From the NCBI GenBank assembly GCA_015143295.1, contig CM026554.1, forward strand, positions 26,877,215 to 26,941,214: a DNA stretch of 64,000 nucleotides, in the 5' to 3' direction. Under the pieces are notes generated by a model. That model saw only the letters and a program-made list of their open reading frames with translations, was not told the origin of the DNA and ran no database searches. The position numbers were made by a program, and so were the translations under genes. The stretch is from Tetracentron sinense (taxonomy: Eukaryota > Streptophyta > Magnoliopsida > Trochodendrales > Trochodendraceae). Below are positions 22,001-30,965 of the stretch, piece by piece (position 1 is the stretch's first letter; every line of letters begins with the position of its first letter).

Positions 22001-23224
22001 GCTGAAGATTTAGTTATCCTTCCCACTAGAGTGATGCAGGAGATAAATAATCACTCTATTACTTTATCTCATCATGCTGACAAAATCATATGGACTAAAG
22101 AAAGCTCAGGAAAATTTTCCTTTGAATCTAGTTGGGAATGTGTTCGCGAAACTTCTCATAAAGTTAGATGGGCTAAATATATTTGGAATGAGGCTATTCC
22201 TTTAAAAATCTCTATTCTTATCTGGAAAATTTTTCACAATGCCATTTCGGTAGACTTAAGAGTCCAAGATAAAGGAATATCTCTGTCAAGTAAGTGCGAA
22301 TGTTGTTATACTCCTAATAGAGAATCATTATCTCATCTTTTTTGCCAAGGTGAGATCGCTAAGAAGATTTGGAGTAGAGTGGGTTTTGCCTTGAATATTC
22401 AAATTTTTGAGGAGGATACTATTCAAACTAGATTAATGAGAATCTTCCAAGGTAATAAAAATGGATCAATGATGGGAATTCTTTGCACTGTTTTGCCGGC
22501 TTACATTTGTTGGGAGATTTGGCTGTTTCGGAATGCTTCGAGACATGATAACTTCAAGAGGAATTTCAAGGATATCCCGAGAAGAATAAATGAAGGCGTG
22601 ACAGGGGCTGCTAAAGTGTGGAAATTTACTAAGGATTTAAATTCAGAAGAGGTGAATTTATGTGCCTATTTTGATATCATCCCAATCAATCCTAAACTTA
22701 AAAGGCCCATTCTCACTAAATGGATCAGTCCATCCCCAGGTTGGTTTAAATTAAATACTGATGGAGCAGCTAATGGTGATACTGGGGTTAGTGGAGGAGG
22801 CGGTATTATTCGGGATTCAAATGGAAAGATGATTATAGCCTACTACAAATTCTATGAGATGGAATCCAACACTATTGCTGAAATAAGGGCAGTTTGGGAC
22901 GGTTGTCTGCTATGTGAACAGTTGGGATTATCCAACATCATTGTGGAAAGTGATTCTAAAATTATTATTGATGTTGTTAATGGTATCTTAGAGCCCCCAT
23001 GGAAAACCTGGTACTGGTGGAAGAAGATTATAAACTTGAAGTATAAATGTAACTTGGTGTTTCAACACACATACCGTGAAAACAACCAGATAGCTGATTA
23101 TCTATCCAAAGAAGCTTGTAGAAATCAGGACGATAAAACCTTCAATTTAATCAGTGATTGTCCTATGCCTATTAAAGGCATGATGAACACAGATAGAGCA
23201 TCTTTATTTAATATCAGATTGTAA
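19082..23224 (+). CDS. LINE ORF2: AP-endonuclease, reverse transcriptase, RNase H
   Basis: This 1380-residue protein would nick target DNA and copy the LINE RNA by target-primed reverse transcription. The N-terminal endonuclease (1-225) has W7-N8, GDDFN at 134-138, RLDRVLFN and SDHAPLL. The usual catalytic Glu position reads Asp (LDPKK, D37). The RT follows, with APGPDGF, D581 in FKLDMAKAYD, RGLRQGDPLSPAL and FADD at 686-689. Then come a zf-RVT-like region with Cys/His (KCECCY to SHLFCQG) and an RNase H with D1227, E1267, D1291 and D1339. It starts in the ATGTTTAG overlap with the ORF1 stop, which suggests termination-reinitiation. The frame is fully open. Confidence 0.95.
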   Translation: MFSTIIWNICGAGNTNSRRRLKSVITEKNISLVAILDPKKNLKFRDRYGSDMGFKNHTENDGDGSRIWVFWKDKITVFSIQKSCQCISMVLAEGGTNPVKFSFIYASCDRLERRQLWEELQILSSDKSYPWIIGDDFNVVCNVEEKKGGRSPALNAIDEFNSMISQCGLIDGGFLVKRFTWCNDRIRAHCIWARLDRVLFNSAWLDVFWQTTITHLPRSPSDHAPLLIEAACNLRRSPSSFKFQNMWTKNAGFMDIVKESWKAEKPGNPILSFFLKLKFLKVELSAWNRNKFGNIFANLRAHESEVEELENHMQINWTDEGHLELCSAKSKLKDFLDMEEIFWKQKSREHWLNEGDKNTKFFHSIYLHNRTRNMVHSIHDSNGNLLTQEEDKGREAVHFFQKNLLSEGISGADSTVECIPSFVSEEENAKLCKIPDTEEIQKVVFEIQESGAPGPDGFSAMFFQHCWDIIKEDLVDAIQYFFHNGFIPRSVNATLLCLIAKTANPVTFGDYRPISLCNVFYKIIAKVIANRLGLILPKLISEEQSAFVKGRNIVDNISMAQDMTSHINRKVRGGNVIFKLDMAKAYDRMEWDFILLVLKKFGFNKNFLKLIKGCITSPFFSVILNGKLHGCFQSSRGLRQGDPLSPALLILAEEVLSRGLKINFADKKVGYFRTSRNAIPISHLLFADDTLIFCNGQKRSITQLFKFLSEYESASGQRINKQKSAMYVAKNNSERDKRRLINSSGIETSMFPFRYLGRPIFIGHMKISYFDNIIDKVRRKIEGWKGKLLSNGGKLVLLKSILSSLPIYSLMGSNIPKGVINRLESMFASFFWNDSLGNNRAHWISWNKIAKPLDEGGLGIWKLGEVAHAFRMKMAWKIISEKSIWSNYFRSKYLKNNHPWMIDNLLKGNRTWLEIGRWIKKTLINCKWLIGNGEDTNFWFDIWYENTPLIDLATECPTTFPMIRDSWNRGRWRAEDLVILPTRVMQEINNHSITLSHHADKIIWTKESSGKFSFESSWECVRETSHKVRWAKYIWNEAIPLKISILIWKIFHNAISVDLRVQDKGISLSSKCECCYTPNRESLSHLFCQGEIAKKIWSRVGFALNIQIFEEDTIQTRLMRIFQGNKNGSMMGILCTVLPAYICWEIWLFRNASRHDNFKRNFKDIPRRINEGVTGAAKVWKFTKDLNSEEVNLCAYFDIIPINPKLKRPILTKWISPSPGWFKLNTDGAANGDTGVSGGGGIIRDSNGKMIIAYYKFYEMESNTIAEIRAVWDGCLLCEQLGLSNIIVESDSKIIIDVVNGILEPPWKTWYWWKKIINLKYKCNLVFQHTYRENNQIADYLSKEACRNQDDKTFNLISDCPMPIKGMMNTDRASLFNIRL

Positions 23225-23479
23225 GTTGGTCTTTTGGTTGGGGTTCTGGTTTATGTCCCCCCCATGCTTTATATTTTTTTGTTTAGGGTGGATTCATCCC
23301 CCCTCTTTAGTTGGTCGTGGAGTAGGGGTAAGGTTTTATGTCCCCCCCTTCTCTTTGGTTGGTCGTTTGTAGGGGTAAGGTTTATGTCCCCCCCATGATT
23401 TTTATTTTTAATAAACAGGTGGGGGTCTGCCAAACCCCCCACTCCTTCTGAGTGGATTTAGTTTAAAAAAAAAAAAAAA
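23225..23479 (+). other. LINE 3' UTR and poly(A) tail
   Basis: The phrase GGGGTAAGGTTTTATGTCCC, in variants, occurs three times (about 23240, 23325, 23365), each followed by a run of six or seven C. A G-rich/C-rich pair (GTGGGGGTCTGCCAAACCCC) near 23420 can form a hairpin. A run of 15 A at 23465-23479 ends the element. A terminal hairpin would be a plausible recognition signal for the LINE RT. Confidence 0.8.
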
Positions 23480-23696
23480 CATGTGAATCCTTCATCGACC
23501 AACATAAGGCTGGGCACTCACTTGTTGGCAAGGCACCTAGGTTTTTCTAACAAAAAGAAACATTAATCCCACCAGCTAGGAAACTTTTATAACATAACGT
23601 AGCATACTTACATTCATACGGCAACTAATTACACATGATAAAACACAAAATACATTCCTTTCTACACAAATTTTTTTTCTTCTCTCCCTCATATCT
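23480..23696 (-). other. Flank between the LINE and gag
   Basis: About 217 bp of AT-rich sequence follow the gag stop on the minus strand. I see no protease or pol motif and no LTR start. Confidence 0.5.
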
Positions 23697-24894
23697 CTAT
23701 GTCATATCATTTGGTGCCTGAGCATCCTGCCCTGATATGGCAAAGGTTTGCCCCTGGATAGCCTAACGTGATGGCTGTATGGGCTTCTGGTGCCTCGAAG
23801 CCTGAAAAGACTCCTGTTGTGTGGGCAGTTGAACTGGTTGTCTGCTCCCCCGAGACTAAGTTGACGGCAGACGATGAGGGCAATCTCTAATCCGATGCCC
23901 GCAGTCACTGCAATGGAAACAAGCACCTATGCGTGCTCGGTATTCCCCAACTCCATGCTTCCTCCTACAATGTGCATAAGCTTCAACCGTAGGTGCACAA
24001 GATTGCACATGCTGAGTGACTTGCATAGTAGTAGGGCGAGAAGCTTGGGTTGTAATAGGAGGACTCTGCACCTACGTATATCCAGAGGACTAGTAGAGAT
24101 GCATTCTAGCCCTCTTCTCTAGCTGTGTTGGGCCATTGGGCTAGCCTCTTACCATTTCTCTCCTCTTGAAAAATTCCTTAGAATTTGTTTCTGCCAACTG
24201 AGCCTTATCCACAACCTCTGCGTAAGTCTCATGCCTGAACATAGAGACCCTATCTCTGATATAGGCCTTCAATCCTCTCTCAATTTCCTCGCCTTTATTG
24301 ACTCTGTGACTATTAGGTGTGGAGCAAACTTCGACAATTCGGAGAACTTAGGCTCGTACTCAGCCACTATCATGTTCCCTTGTTCCAAGGTAATGAACTC
24401 CACTTCTTTCTTTTCTCTAACTCCTATTGGGAAGTATTTCTTCTAGAAAACATCTAGAAACTCTTCATAAGTCCATTCTTGACCTGCTTGAGTTAAGTCC
24501 CTCGTTCAGATGGCCGATCTCCACCAATGATCAGCCTCACCCTCCATCATGAAGGCGGCCCAGGTGACTCTCTCTGCCTCAGTAGGCAACAACACTGAAA
24601 ATAGCTTCTCTAACTGCCTGATCCATGCTTCAGCAACCAATGGATCAATGCCACCATAAAATATCGGGGCCTCATTCTCCAAAATGCCTCGATCTCCATG
24701 GCATGATGTGCAGGACTAGGCACAAGTGCTGCAGTAGGAGTAGGGGTAGAGGACTGCTTAGTTGCAAGCATCGCTAGTGTCTCTGCTATGGATCCCAAGA
24801 CTTAGGTGAGGTCAGGCTACTCATGCCCCAGTGGAGGAGGAGATGCTCCGCCCCTCCTAGTGTGGTAACTACGACCCCGATTGCCACGTCTCAT
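23697..24894 (-). pseudogene. Ty3-type gag with CCHC zinc knuckle, near full length, broken
   Basis: The minus strand starts at ATG 24894 (MRRGN). The N-terminal part contains SIAETLAMLATKQ. The capsid part (about 24580-24150) is spread over more than one frame. A zinc knuckle CFHCSDCGHRIRDC (CX2CX4HX4C) is near 23940-23900. The end reads FAISGQDAQAPNDMT and stops at 23697, just where related elements run on into protease. Gag would assemble particles and package RNA. Stops after RLPST and frame changes show it is not intact. The lack of any downstream pol supports a gag-only family. Confidence 0.82.
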
Positions 24895-25203
24895 GATTTA
24901 ATCTGGAGAACAATAGCAAGGCGTCAGTCTACCTCGGATCCCATCCTTATTCAAGCATCAAAATCTTATAACATCAGGTATTTATCTAAGTAAAGAATAT
25001 ACATCAAGATATACACACCATAGTATAATAACACACTCTGTGGTTCTTAGCGAAGCTAAGACACAGGATCAGTTGAGTTTCAACCGGTTTTAACTAAGAC
25101 TAACTTCTTAGTCTAAACTTGGAATAAGACTCCTAAGACAAACCTAATGCCTTGGTTTACTCGTGGTATCATTCTCTAAGTGACCCTAATGACCTAAAGT
25201 CTA

Positions 25204-25218
25204 GGCTCTGATACCACT
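25204..25218 (-). promoter_or_regulatory. Primer binding site after LTR-c
   Basis: The minus strand reads AGTGGTATCAGAGCC, ending one base from the LTR-c boundary at 25220. It is the initiator-tRNA-Met type. Between it and gag (24895-25203) lies a noncoding leader also seen at 13875-14183. Confidence 0.85.
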
Positions 25219-25919
25219 ATGTAAAGCCCCAAAATCCCAGTTAGGAGTTACGAGGCTTTGGCGACGTCACTTACACTTAAAACCATCCTACAGAAGCATA
25301 CAAGGCAAGCCAAATGGTTAACTGAAAATTTCTTTAATAACCTAACTGTATTCCAAATGCAATTGTTTACAATACCTGAATATAAATTAAAACATGTACA
25401 AGCAATCCTTAACCTGAGTTACCAACTTAAGTGAGACAATAACCCCAGACATAAAAACCCAAAATACATGTCTCTCTCTCTCACTCAACCCAACCATAGG
25501 ACCACAAGTCCAAGCCCCTAACATCTGGGTGACATATGGAACAAGCTCCTACTCTCCCCGATAACCTCGATCCATACACCCAGAGCCTAGAGCACATATA
25601 TCGAAAGGTACACCTGTCGACACCAATAGCTACGGTTGAGTATGGAATACTCAGTGAGTACAAGCTACTAGCTAACAATAGTAATAACAAGGATACAATA
25701 TGCATAGTACGGTTCATCATCACATATACATAATCAGAGTGCGGAAGCTAAGATAAGATAACAAACATAAATCTCGAACATCATACTTTAAATAATACCT
25801 TAAGTTCATGCTCATTCTTGAAAATACCTTTTCGTGTTTTCAAAACTTGCTTGTCAAGTTTAAAACTCGTTCTTGTCTCATGAGTTGTCTTGTTCTTATT
25901 TGGAATCACTTGCCATACT

Positions 25920-26260
25920 TGGTTAACTAGTACCCGAACTATGAAATGGATGGACATTCTAGTGGTTTGTCTTATTTAACTAGTACCCGAACTAAGAAAT
26001 AGACGGACGTACTAGCGGTTTGTCTTATTTAACTAATATTCAAACTATGAAATGGACAGACATACTAGTGGCTTGTCTTATTTAACTAGTACCCGAACTA
26101 TGAAATGGACAAAAATACTAGCGGCTTGTCATGTTTAACTAGTACCCGAACTATGGAATGGATGGACATACTAGCGGCTTGTTATTCTTACTTGTCTTCT
26201 TTAACTAGTACCCGTACTATGAGCTAGATGGACATTCTAGGATCTTGTTATTCTTGTCGT
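25920..26260 (-). repeat. 54-bp tandem array in LTR-c (about 6 units)
   Basis: Units are homologous to those at 12020 and 14893 but carry their own substitutions, such as AAATAGACGGACG and GAGCTAGATGG. This suggests point decay after duplication of the LTR. Confidence 0.85.
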
Positions 26261-27292
26261 GGTGACATGTCTTCTTCTTGTGGTTTCTTATTGTATACTC
26301 ATATTTTGAAAAGCTCGTGTCTTGCATGTGTACGTGCTTGTGCAGAACCATTGGTGATATCATGGTGGCATGCATCAATAAAGCATAATATAGCATTCCT
26401 ACATTTTCTTAGACAAGGTGAATTTAATGAAAACATATAAAGCAACTTATCCAATTTACTAATTTATCAATGAGCATGTGCAATTTGAAAGAATATACAT
26501 TGCATTTGATTATAATTACTCCACTAGGAAAAATCCATAAATCCTAGCATCATAATCTTGAGTTGGATATTCATACATGCATTTCATCAAACACCTTGCA
26601 TTCAACATTTCTTCAACTTTTATTCATGTTTTCTTAATCTTAGATTCACAAACTCATTCATGCTTTTTATCAAACATGTGGTGTTCCACCTTTTTAAAAT
26701 CATTTATGCATATTTTTCTTGTCCGACATTTCCTCAAACACATAGGGTGTGTTTATTATGTGTATCTTGCCCATCCACCATTTTCCTTCACACACATCAT
26801 CACAACCACGCAGCATCTAATCGCCTCATCCACCCATACTTCACATACATCCTTCAATCATTAGTTAATCTTTTACTTTTTTTTTTTAGGGAACTTAAAA
26901 GATTTCCATAGAGAAGGGGGTATACAAGATTAATCTATAAGTTAGTCTCAAGAGATCCTAGGTTACTACTAAGGTAGCTAGGAGAGTTTACAAACTTTGA
27001 GTATTAATCCAATTTTTTAGGAAAGCCCTTGAGTAGAATCCCCCAAGCTTGATGGAGGAGGATTCAACTTGAGGAAGATCCTAGCTTGAAGATCCAAGCT
27101 TGTGGAAGCTTGGGAAGTGATGATTCGAGCTCCTCTTTGATCTACTACAAAGCCCCCTTTTTGGAAACCTAGGTTTCCACCTTTTTCTCTCAAAAAGGCC
27201 CTCTCTAAGTGTTGGAATCCTTGGACCCCTGAAAAATTGGATTTATAGTGTTAAGTTAGTGAAAAACCTAAAAAAAAAAGGTTTTTGTGCTT

Positions 27293-27398
27293 TCTCGCTC
27301 AAGCGGGCTTGGGTCTCGTTCGAGTGGGCTACTCTCTGGCTCAAAAACACTGTTTTGGTCGATCTCGCTCGAGCGGGCTTGGATCTCGCTCGAGCGGG
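27293..27398. repeat. Palindromic array, CGCTCGAGCG core, in LTR-c
   Basis: There are four CTCGCTCRAGCGGG units in two pairs. It is the best-preserved array of this subfamily and lies about 45-150 bp upstream of the TATAAAT at 27247-27241. Confidence 0.88.
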
Positions 27399-28362
27399 TT
27401 TTTTTGCAAAAATGTGCTTCGGTATTTTATCCATAACTTTTGGCTCCCTTATCGGATTTTGATGATTCAACTTGCATTGGACTCTTCATTCAAAGTGGAA
27501 CAATTTTTTCTATAATAGAAAAATCCTAATTCTGAGCTTTTAATTACCTAAATGGGTTATAAAGCCGAATGGTCTGTAAATGATTTTCAGCAACCCATAT
27601 TTTCAGCCGATCCGATTTCGGAAATCAGATGTTTACCCTATCTTAGACTAAGAATATGGAAAAATGATAAACATGAACCTCGAAGAGGGTTTAAATACCT
27701 TTCCAAAAATTCAAGATTCACTCGATTCCAATAAGCGGTGAAAAAAATAGTGCTTCTTAAAGTTGAGGGTATGTGAAGACGTCCTTTTTCTTTTCAACTT
27801 TGATCATACTTTGATCACTTAAAGTGTTTCACACTCTTGTTTCAACACCCTTGAGATATTCATAAAGGTCCTTAGGGCCCTAACCAAGTTTCTAATACCT
27901 CAATGGAAAACAAAGACTCCCATGAACATTAAAAGATTCACATGACCCTAGCCCATAAACACTTAGGGTATTTCATACTCTTGACTTTGAAATATTCTTA
28001 TACTCGGTGTTTCTAAGCTTACATACTCCTACCCAATCCTAACTCAAGGTAAACTCATTAATGCTCATCCCACAACCTTAATTATACAAGAAGGCTTTTG
28101 GCCTTCAGAGCTTATGAACCGACACTATTCATAGTACTATTCACAACATTGTGAATTTGGTTCCCGAGGTTCTAAACATACTTAGGTTATCTTATACCCT
28201 ATGCTTTTAGATGCTCAGAGTATTCTTATACTCTTATTTCAAAACTCCACATACACATATAACCCTTACTTCACTTGCCTCAAACCAAGGCCCCTTGGGA
28301 GGCAAAGCACTATTCACTAACCTATTCACATGAACAGTGTCTATGAGATCTGGGGTTCTACA

Positions 28363-29125
28363 TTTCACCTCTTCGGTTTAATTGTGTACTATGCATATCA
28401 TACATAACAAAGTAGTGTAAATGTCATATTAAACCTAGTAGTTAGGCTTATTACACTTACGGCTGGTGGATGATCATCTTCAGTGTCAAAAGCTTAAAAG
28501 TCTTGGAGGTCCACGGAATTACGTCTAGTGGGTGATTGCCCTCAGGGAAGGATTCTGAATGATCCCACTTACACTAATCATCCCTTTTCAGGTATGTTCT
28601 ATACCTGGGAGTCGAATATACGATGTTAAGTGATCCCCCTATCCTGATAGGAATACACTTGAATCAAATCAGCGTTCATACATATAGCTTAGGTTAGGGT
28701 ATAGTCTACAAGCAGCTCACCTCGAGAGGGTTACCTTGAACCCTAACCTCCTTGCACTCTATACCTGTCCCCAATCATGGTTGACTATCGAGGCAATTAT
28801 ACCTTGATAAGCACCTACCCAGAGGTATGTAATGAGTCAAATCTGTGCTTGTAATAAAATACATCCTATGCTGCATCCCGACATAGCATATGGGGTTCAA
28901 ATCCCAGGCGAATAGGTCATCACCGGACCTATCACCAACCTTGACCTAATAGGCCCTCGATTCCCAACAACCAGGGTAAAGTACATCGGATCTCTGTCCG
29001 TCTGCCCTATCGAATTACATATGCCTTATCACACCCAATCAAAAATCAAAAAAATAATTGCATCATCATATTTGCATTTTCATCTGCATACACAACTCAC
29101 ACAAAGTCTGTCCTTGTTTAAGTAG
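28363..29125 (+). other. Ogre-2 leader, continued after the insertion
   Basis: This is noncoding leader between the primer site and ORF1; its first part is 11235-11318. I see no gene. It contains a duplicated phrase (GGTGGATGATCATC near 28465 and GTGGGTGATTGCCCTC near 28528) and an A-rich run near 29040-29060. Confidence 0.6.
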
Positions 29126-30806
29126 ATAGCAGGTCCTTCAGGGATTGTTCAGTCAATTGGTCAACCGTCAGGGCCTGTGCATTTGACATCTCAGGCAGCA
29201 TGTGACGATAACCTCCAAAAAGCAATTGAGGCCTTCACTCCGTGTCAGCGTCTTACTTGGGCTCAGTACTACAAAGTCAGGACCATCTTAGACCTATCCA
29301 TGGTTAAACCTAACCAGCGCCTTATTAATGCTATTATCCAGTGTTAGAACCCATCACATATGGTGTTCCATTTTGGTAAGAATGAACTATGTCCAACACT
29401 GGATGAGATTTAACATATTCTGGGTTTCAACATGGATGGCGAAGCTATAGTACTGCGCTACAAGACAACATAACAGTCAGACCTCTCAAGGTTTTCGCAT
29501 ATCAAGCTTACCTTCTTGCAGCACGGTCCTAACGGTTCTTTTGATCAGATACCCATAGAGTATCTAGAAAAGCGGAACTTCCCGACTCCATTTTAGCGAA
29601 ACTTCCCGGTCTCAACGTCCTTGCACTTATAGCTATGTCTCAGTGTTCCCAAAGTGCTGCACCCTCACCAAATCAGTTCTGATAGGGATCATTAAAGACA
29701 TGCGCAACTCCGGAATAGTTTTACCAGTCATTCTTGCAGAGCTTCTCAGGGCTCTCAACCAAGCAACAAACCACAGAAAGGGCATCTTTCATGCCAGTGC
29801 ACCTCTCTTGCACCTATGGTTGGTAAAACACCTGCTTATGATCATCCGAGTACCTGCCGATCTCCATAAAGCATACAATCTATCCCAGAAGATTTCTCTG
29901 AATCAGGGACAGATAGTGACTACGGACGTTAGAATGCTCTACCAGCTTCTCCAAAGCATGTCAAAGGAGGAGATCATATGGCAATGTGAGTGGCTTATTT
30001 TGAAAAAGTTACCTCACATTGTCATAACCGTAAGACCATGCATGATCCTCGCCAGTCTAACTGGCTCGGCAGTCTATGCACGACTTCGAGTCCTTCACCA
30101 GTTTGGACTCCCTCAGCGCATCCCAGTGATAGACCAGCAAGGAAATGATTGGGTCACCTTCTCAGTGCACTCCAAAAGCCTCACTCGCCGCTTCCAGTCA
30201 GGTTGGCGAAGCTCCAGATGAGAACATTGGCTAGACTTTCTGGTAACTACGGGACCATCAACCGATTCAGCATACCGACTGTAGGTAGAAGATCCTCACA
30301 TTCCATCCAACATGCCAACACCAAGGGAACTGTCCACACCAGTCTCAGCTCCATCACACGGAACCATACCCATAACTGAAATAATAGTTCCTTGGAGAGA
30401 CATATTCTTGGAGAGATAGCTCCAAATACAGCAGAATAAGAAAAGGCTACGGAAGGCCCAGCTAGCATTCAGGCAATAAGAAGCGGAGCAAAACTGTGAA
30501 TTTTAAGCCATATATGGACAAGTCAAGCAGCTCGAGCATATAGTCCAAGCTCTCTAGAAGAGACATAAAGGTGACGCCATAGAAACAGCCGTCATCAGGG
30601 CCCAACTGCACTTCTACCAAGAATAACTTGACAGTGCAAAGGTTGAGATGAACGACCAAATCTGACAGTTCGGATCCCGGATGTTCAATGCTTCTGAGGC
30701 CCTTGACAACATGGAGGTGCTAGTCACATCCCTCCAGCAACAAATCATGGACTTTAACGGTGTGGCCCCGCCACTTGACTTCGCGATCCCTGATGAACCT
30801 GCTTAG
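29126..30806 (+). pseudogene. Ogre-2 ORF1: DUF7745/plant-mobile-domain-like protein
   Basis: Ogre elements carry an extra ORF upstream of gag whose function is unknown. Here the frames together show PSHMVFHFGKNELCPTLDEI (about 29348-29410), then IGIIKDMRNSGIVLPVILAE, LLHLWLVKHL and LHQFGLPQRIPVID (29643-30140). The pattern resembles the DUF7745/plant mobile domain family. A Gln/Lys/Glu-rich, coiled-coil-like stretch follows (30420-30780), ending DFAIPDEPA-stop. The likely start reads ATA at 29126 instead of ATG. Several stops fall where Trp or Gln is expected. Ogre-1 has the homologue at 61895-62994. Confidence 0.75.
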
Positions 30807-30965
30807 TATCGAGTCTTTTTTATCTTTTTGAGTCGCACAGTCCTTTACTCACTTTGCATGCATCAATGAAAAATCCTTTCAAGCATCTTCTTCCTATCAT
30901 CATGCATATTCATATTTAGTCGTTATATTCTTTTCAATTACATGAGCTGACCCATGACTTGATCT

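Larger units (their letters stand above)
17300..23479 (+). mobile_element. LINE (plant L1-like), both ORFs open
   Basis: The element has a short 5' UTR (about 17300-17436), ORF1, ORF2, a 240-bp 3' UTR and a 15-base A tail (23465-23479). It lies on the plus strand, opposite to its host LTR. The 5' boundary is placed where similarity to LTR-c ends. No target-site duplication was found: CATGTGAATCC after the tail has no partner near 17290. It joins an LTR on one side and the gag 3' flank on the other, so a deletion accompanied or followed insertion. The two uninterrupted long ORFs make it the least decayed element here. Confidence 0.92.
11319..28362 (-). mobile_element. Three-LTR gag-only Ty3-type complex
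   Basis: On the minus strand the order is LTR-c (28362-25220), primer site, gag with zinc knuckle (24894-23697), the LINE, LTR-b (about 17295-14200), primer site, gag N-terminal fragment (13874-13539), then truncated LTR-a (13538-11319). Both internal regions lack protease and pol. LTR-internal-LTR-internal-LTR is the expected product of unequal recombination between LTRs, or of one copy inserting beside another. The outer ends TGTAACACTCC and GGGGTTCTACA share a near-match 5-bp duplication, which favours one original insertion remodelled later. Confidence 0.8.
25220..28362 (-). repeat. LTR-c, the full-length 5' LTR of the gag-only complex
   Basis: This 3143-bp LTR runs on the element strand from TGTAGAACCCC (28362) to GGGGCTTTACA (25220). 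It holds a palindrome array (27293-27398), a TATAAAT box (27247-27241, minus strand), a 54-bp tandem array (25920-26260), and a conserved segment near 25640 with ACTCAGTGAGTA, matching the solo LTR near 49050. It is the best reference for the family. Confidence 0.9.

Noticed and set aside
23465-23479. A-run as a processed pseudogene tail
   Set aside because: It directly follows the LINE 3' UTR and is the LINE's own tail.
16479-27734. Pair of about 60-codon plus-strand frames (16479 and 27552) with similar proteins
   Set aside because: They are homologous positions in LTR-b and LTR-c, antisense to the element, and explained by LTR duplication.
29643-30221. 192-codon frame as a possible host gene
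   Set aside because: It is part of a longer decayed ORF1 with a homologue at the same place in Ogre-1, so it belongs to the transposon.
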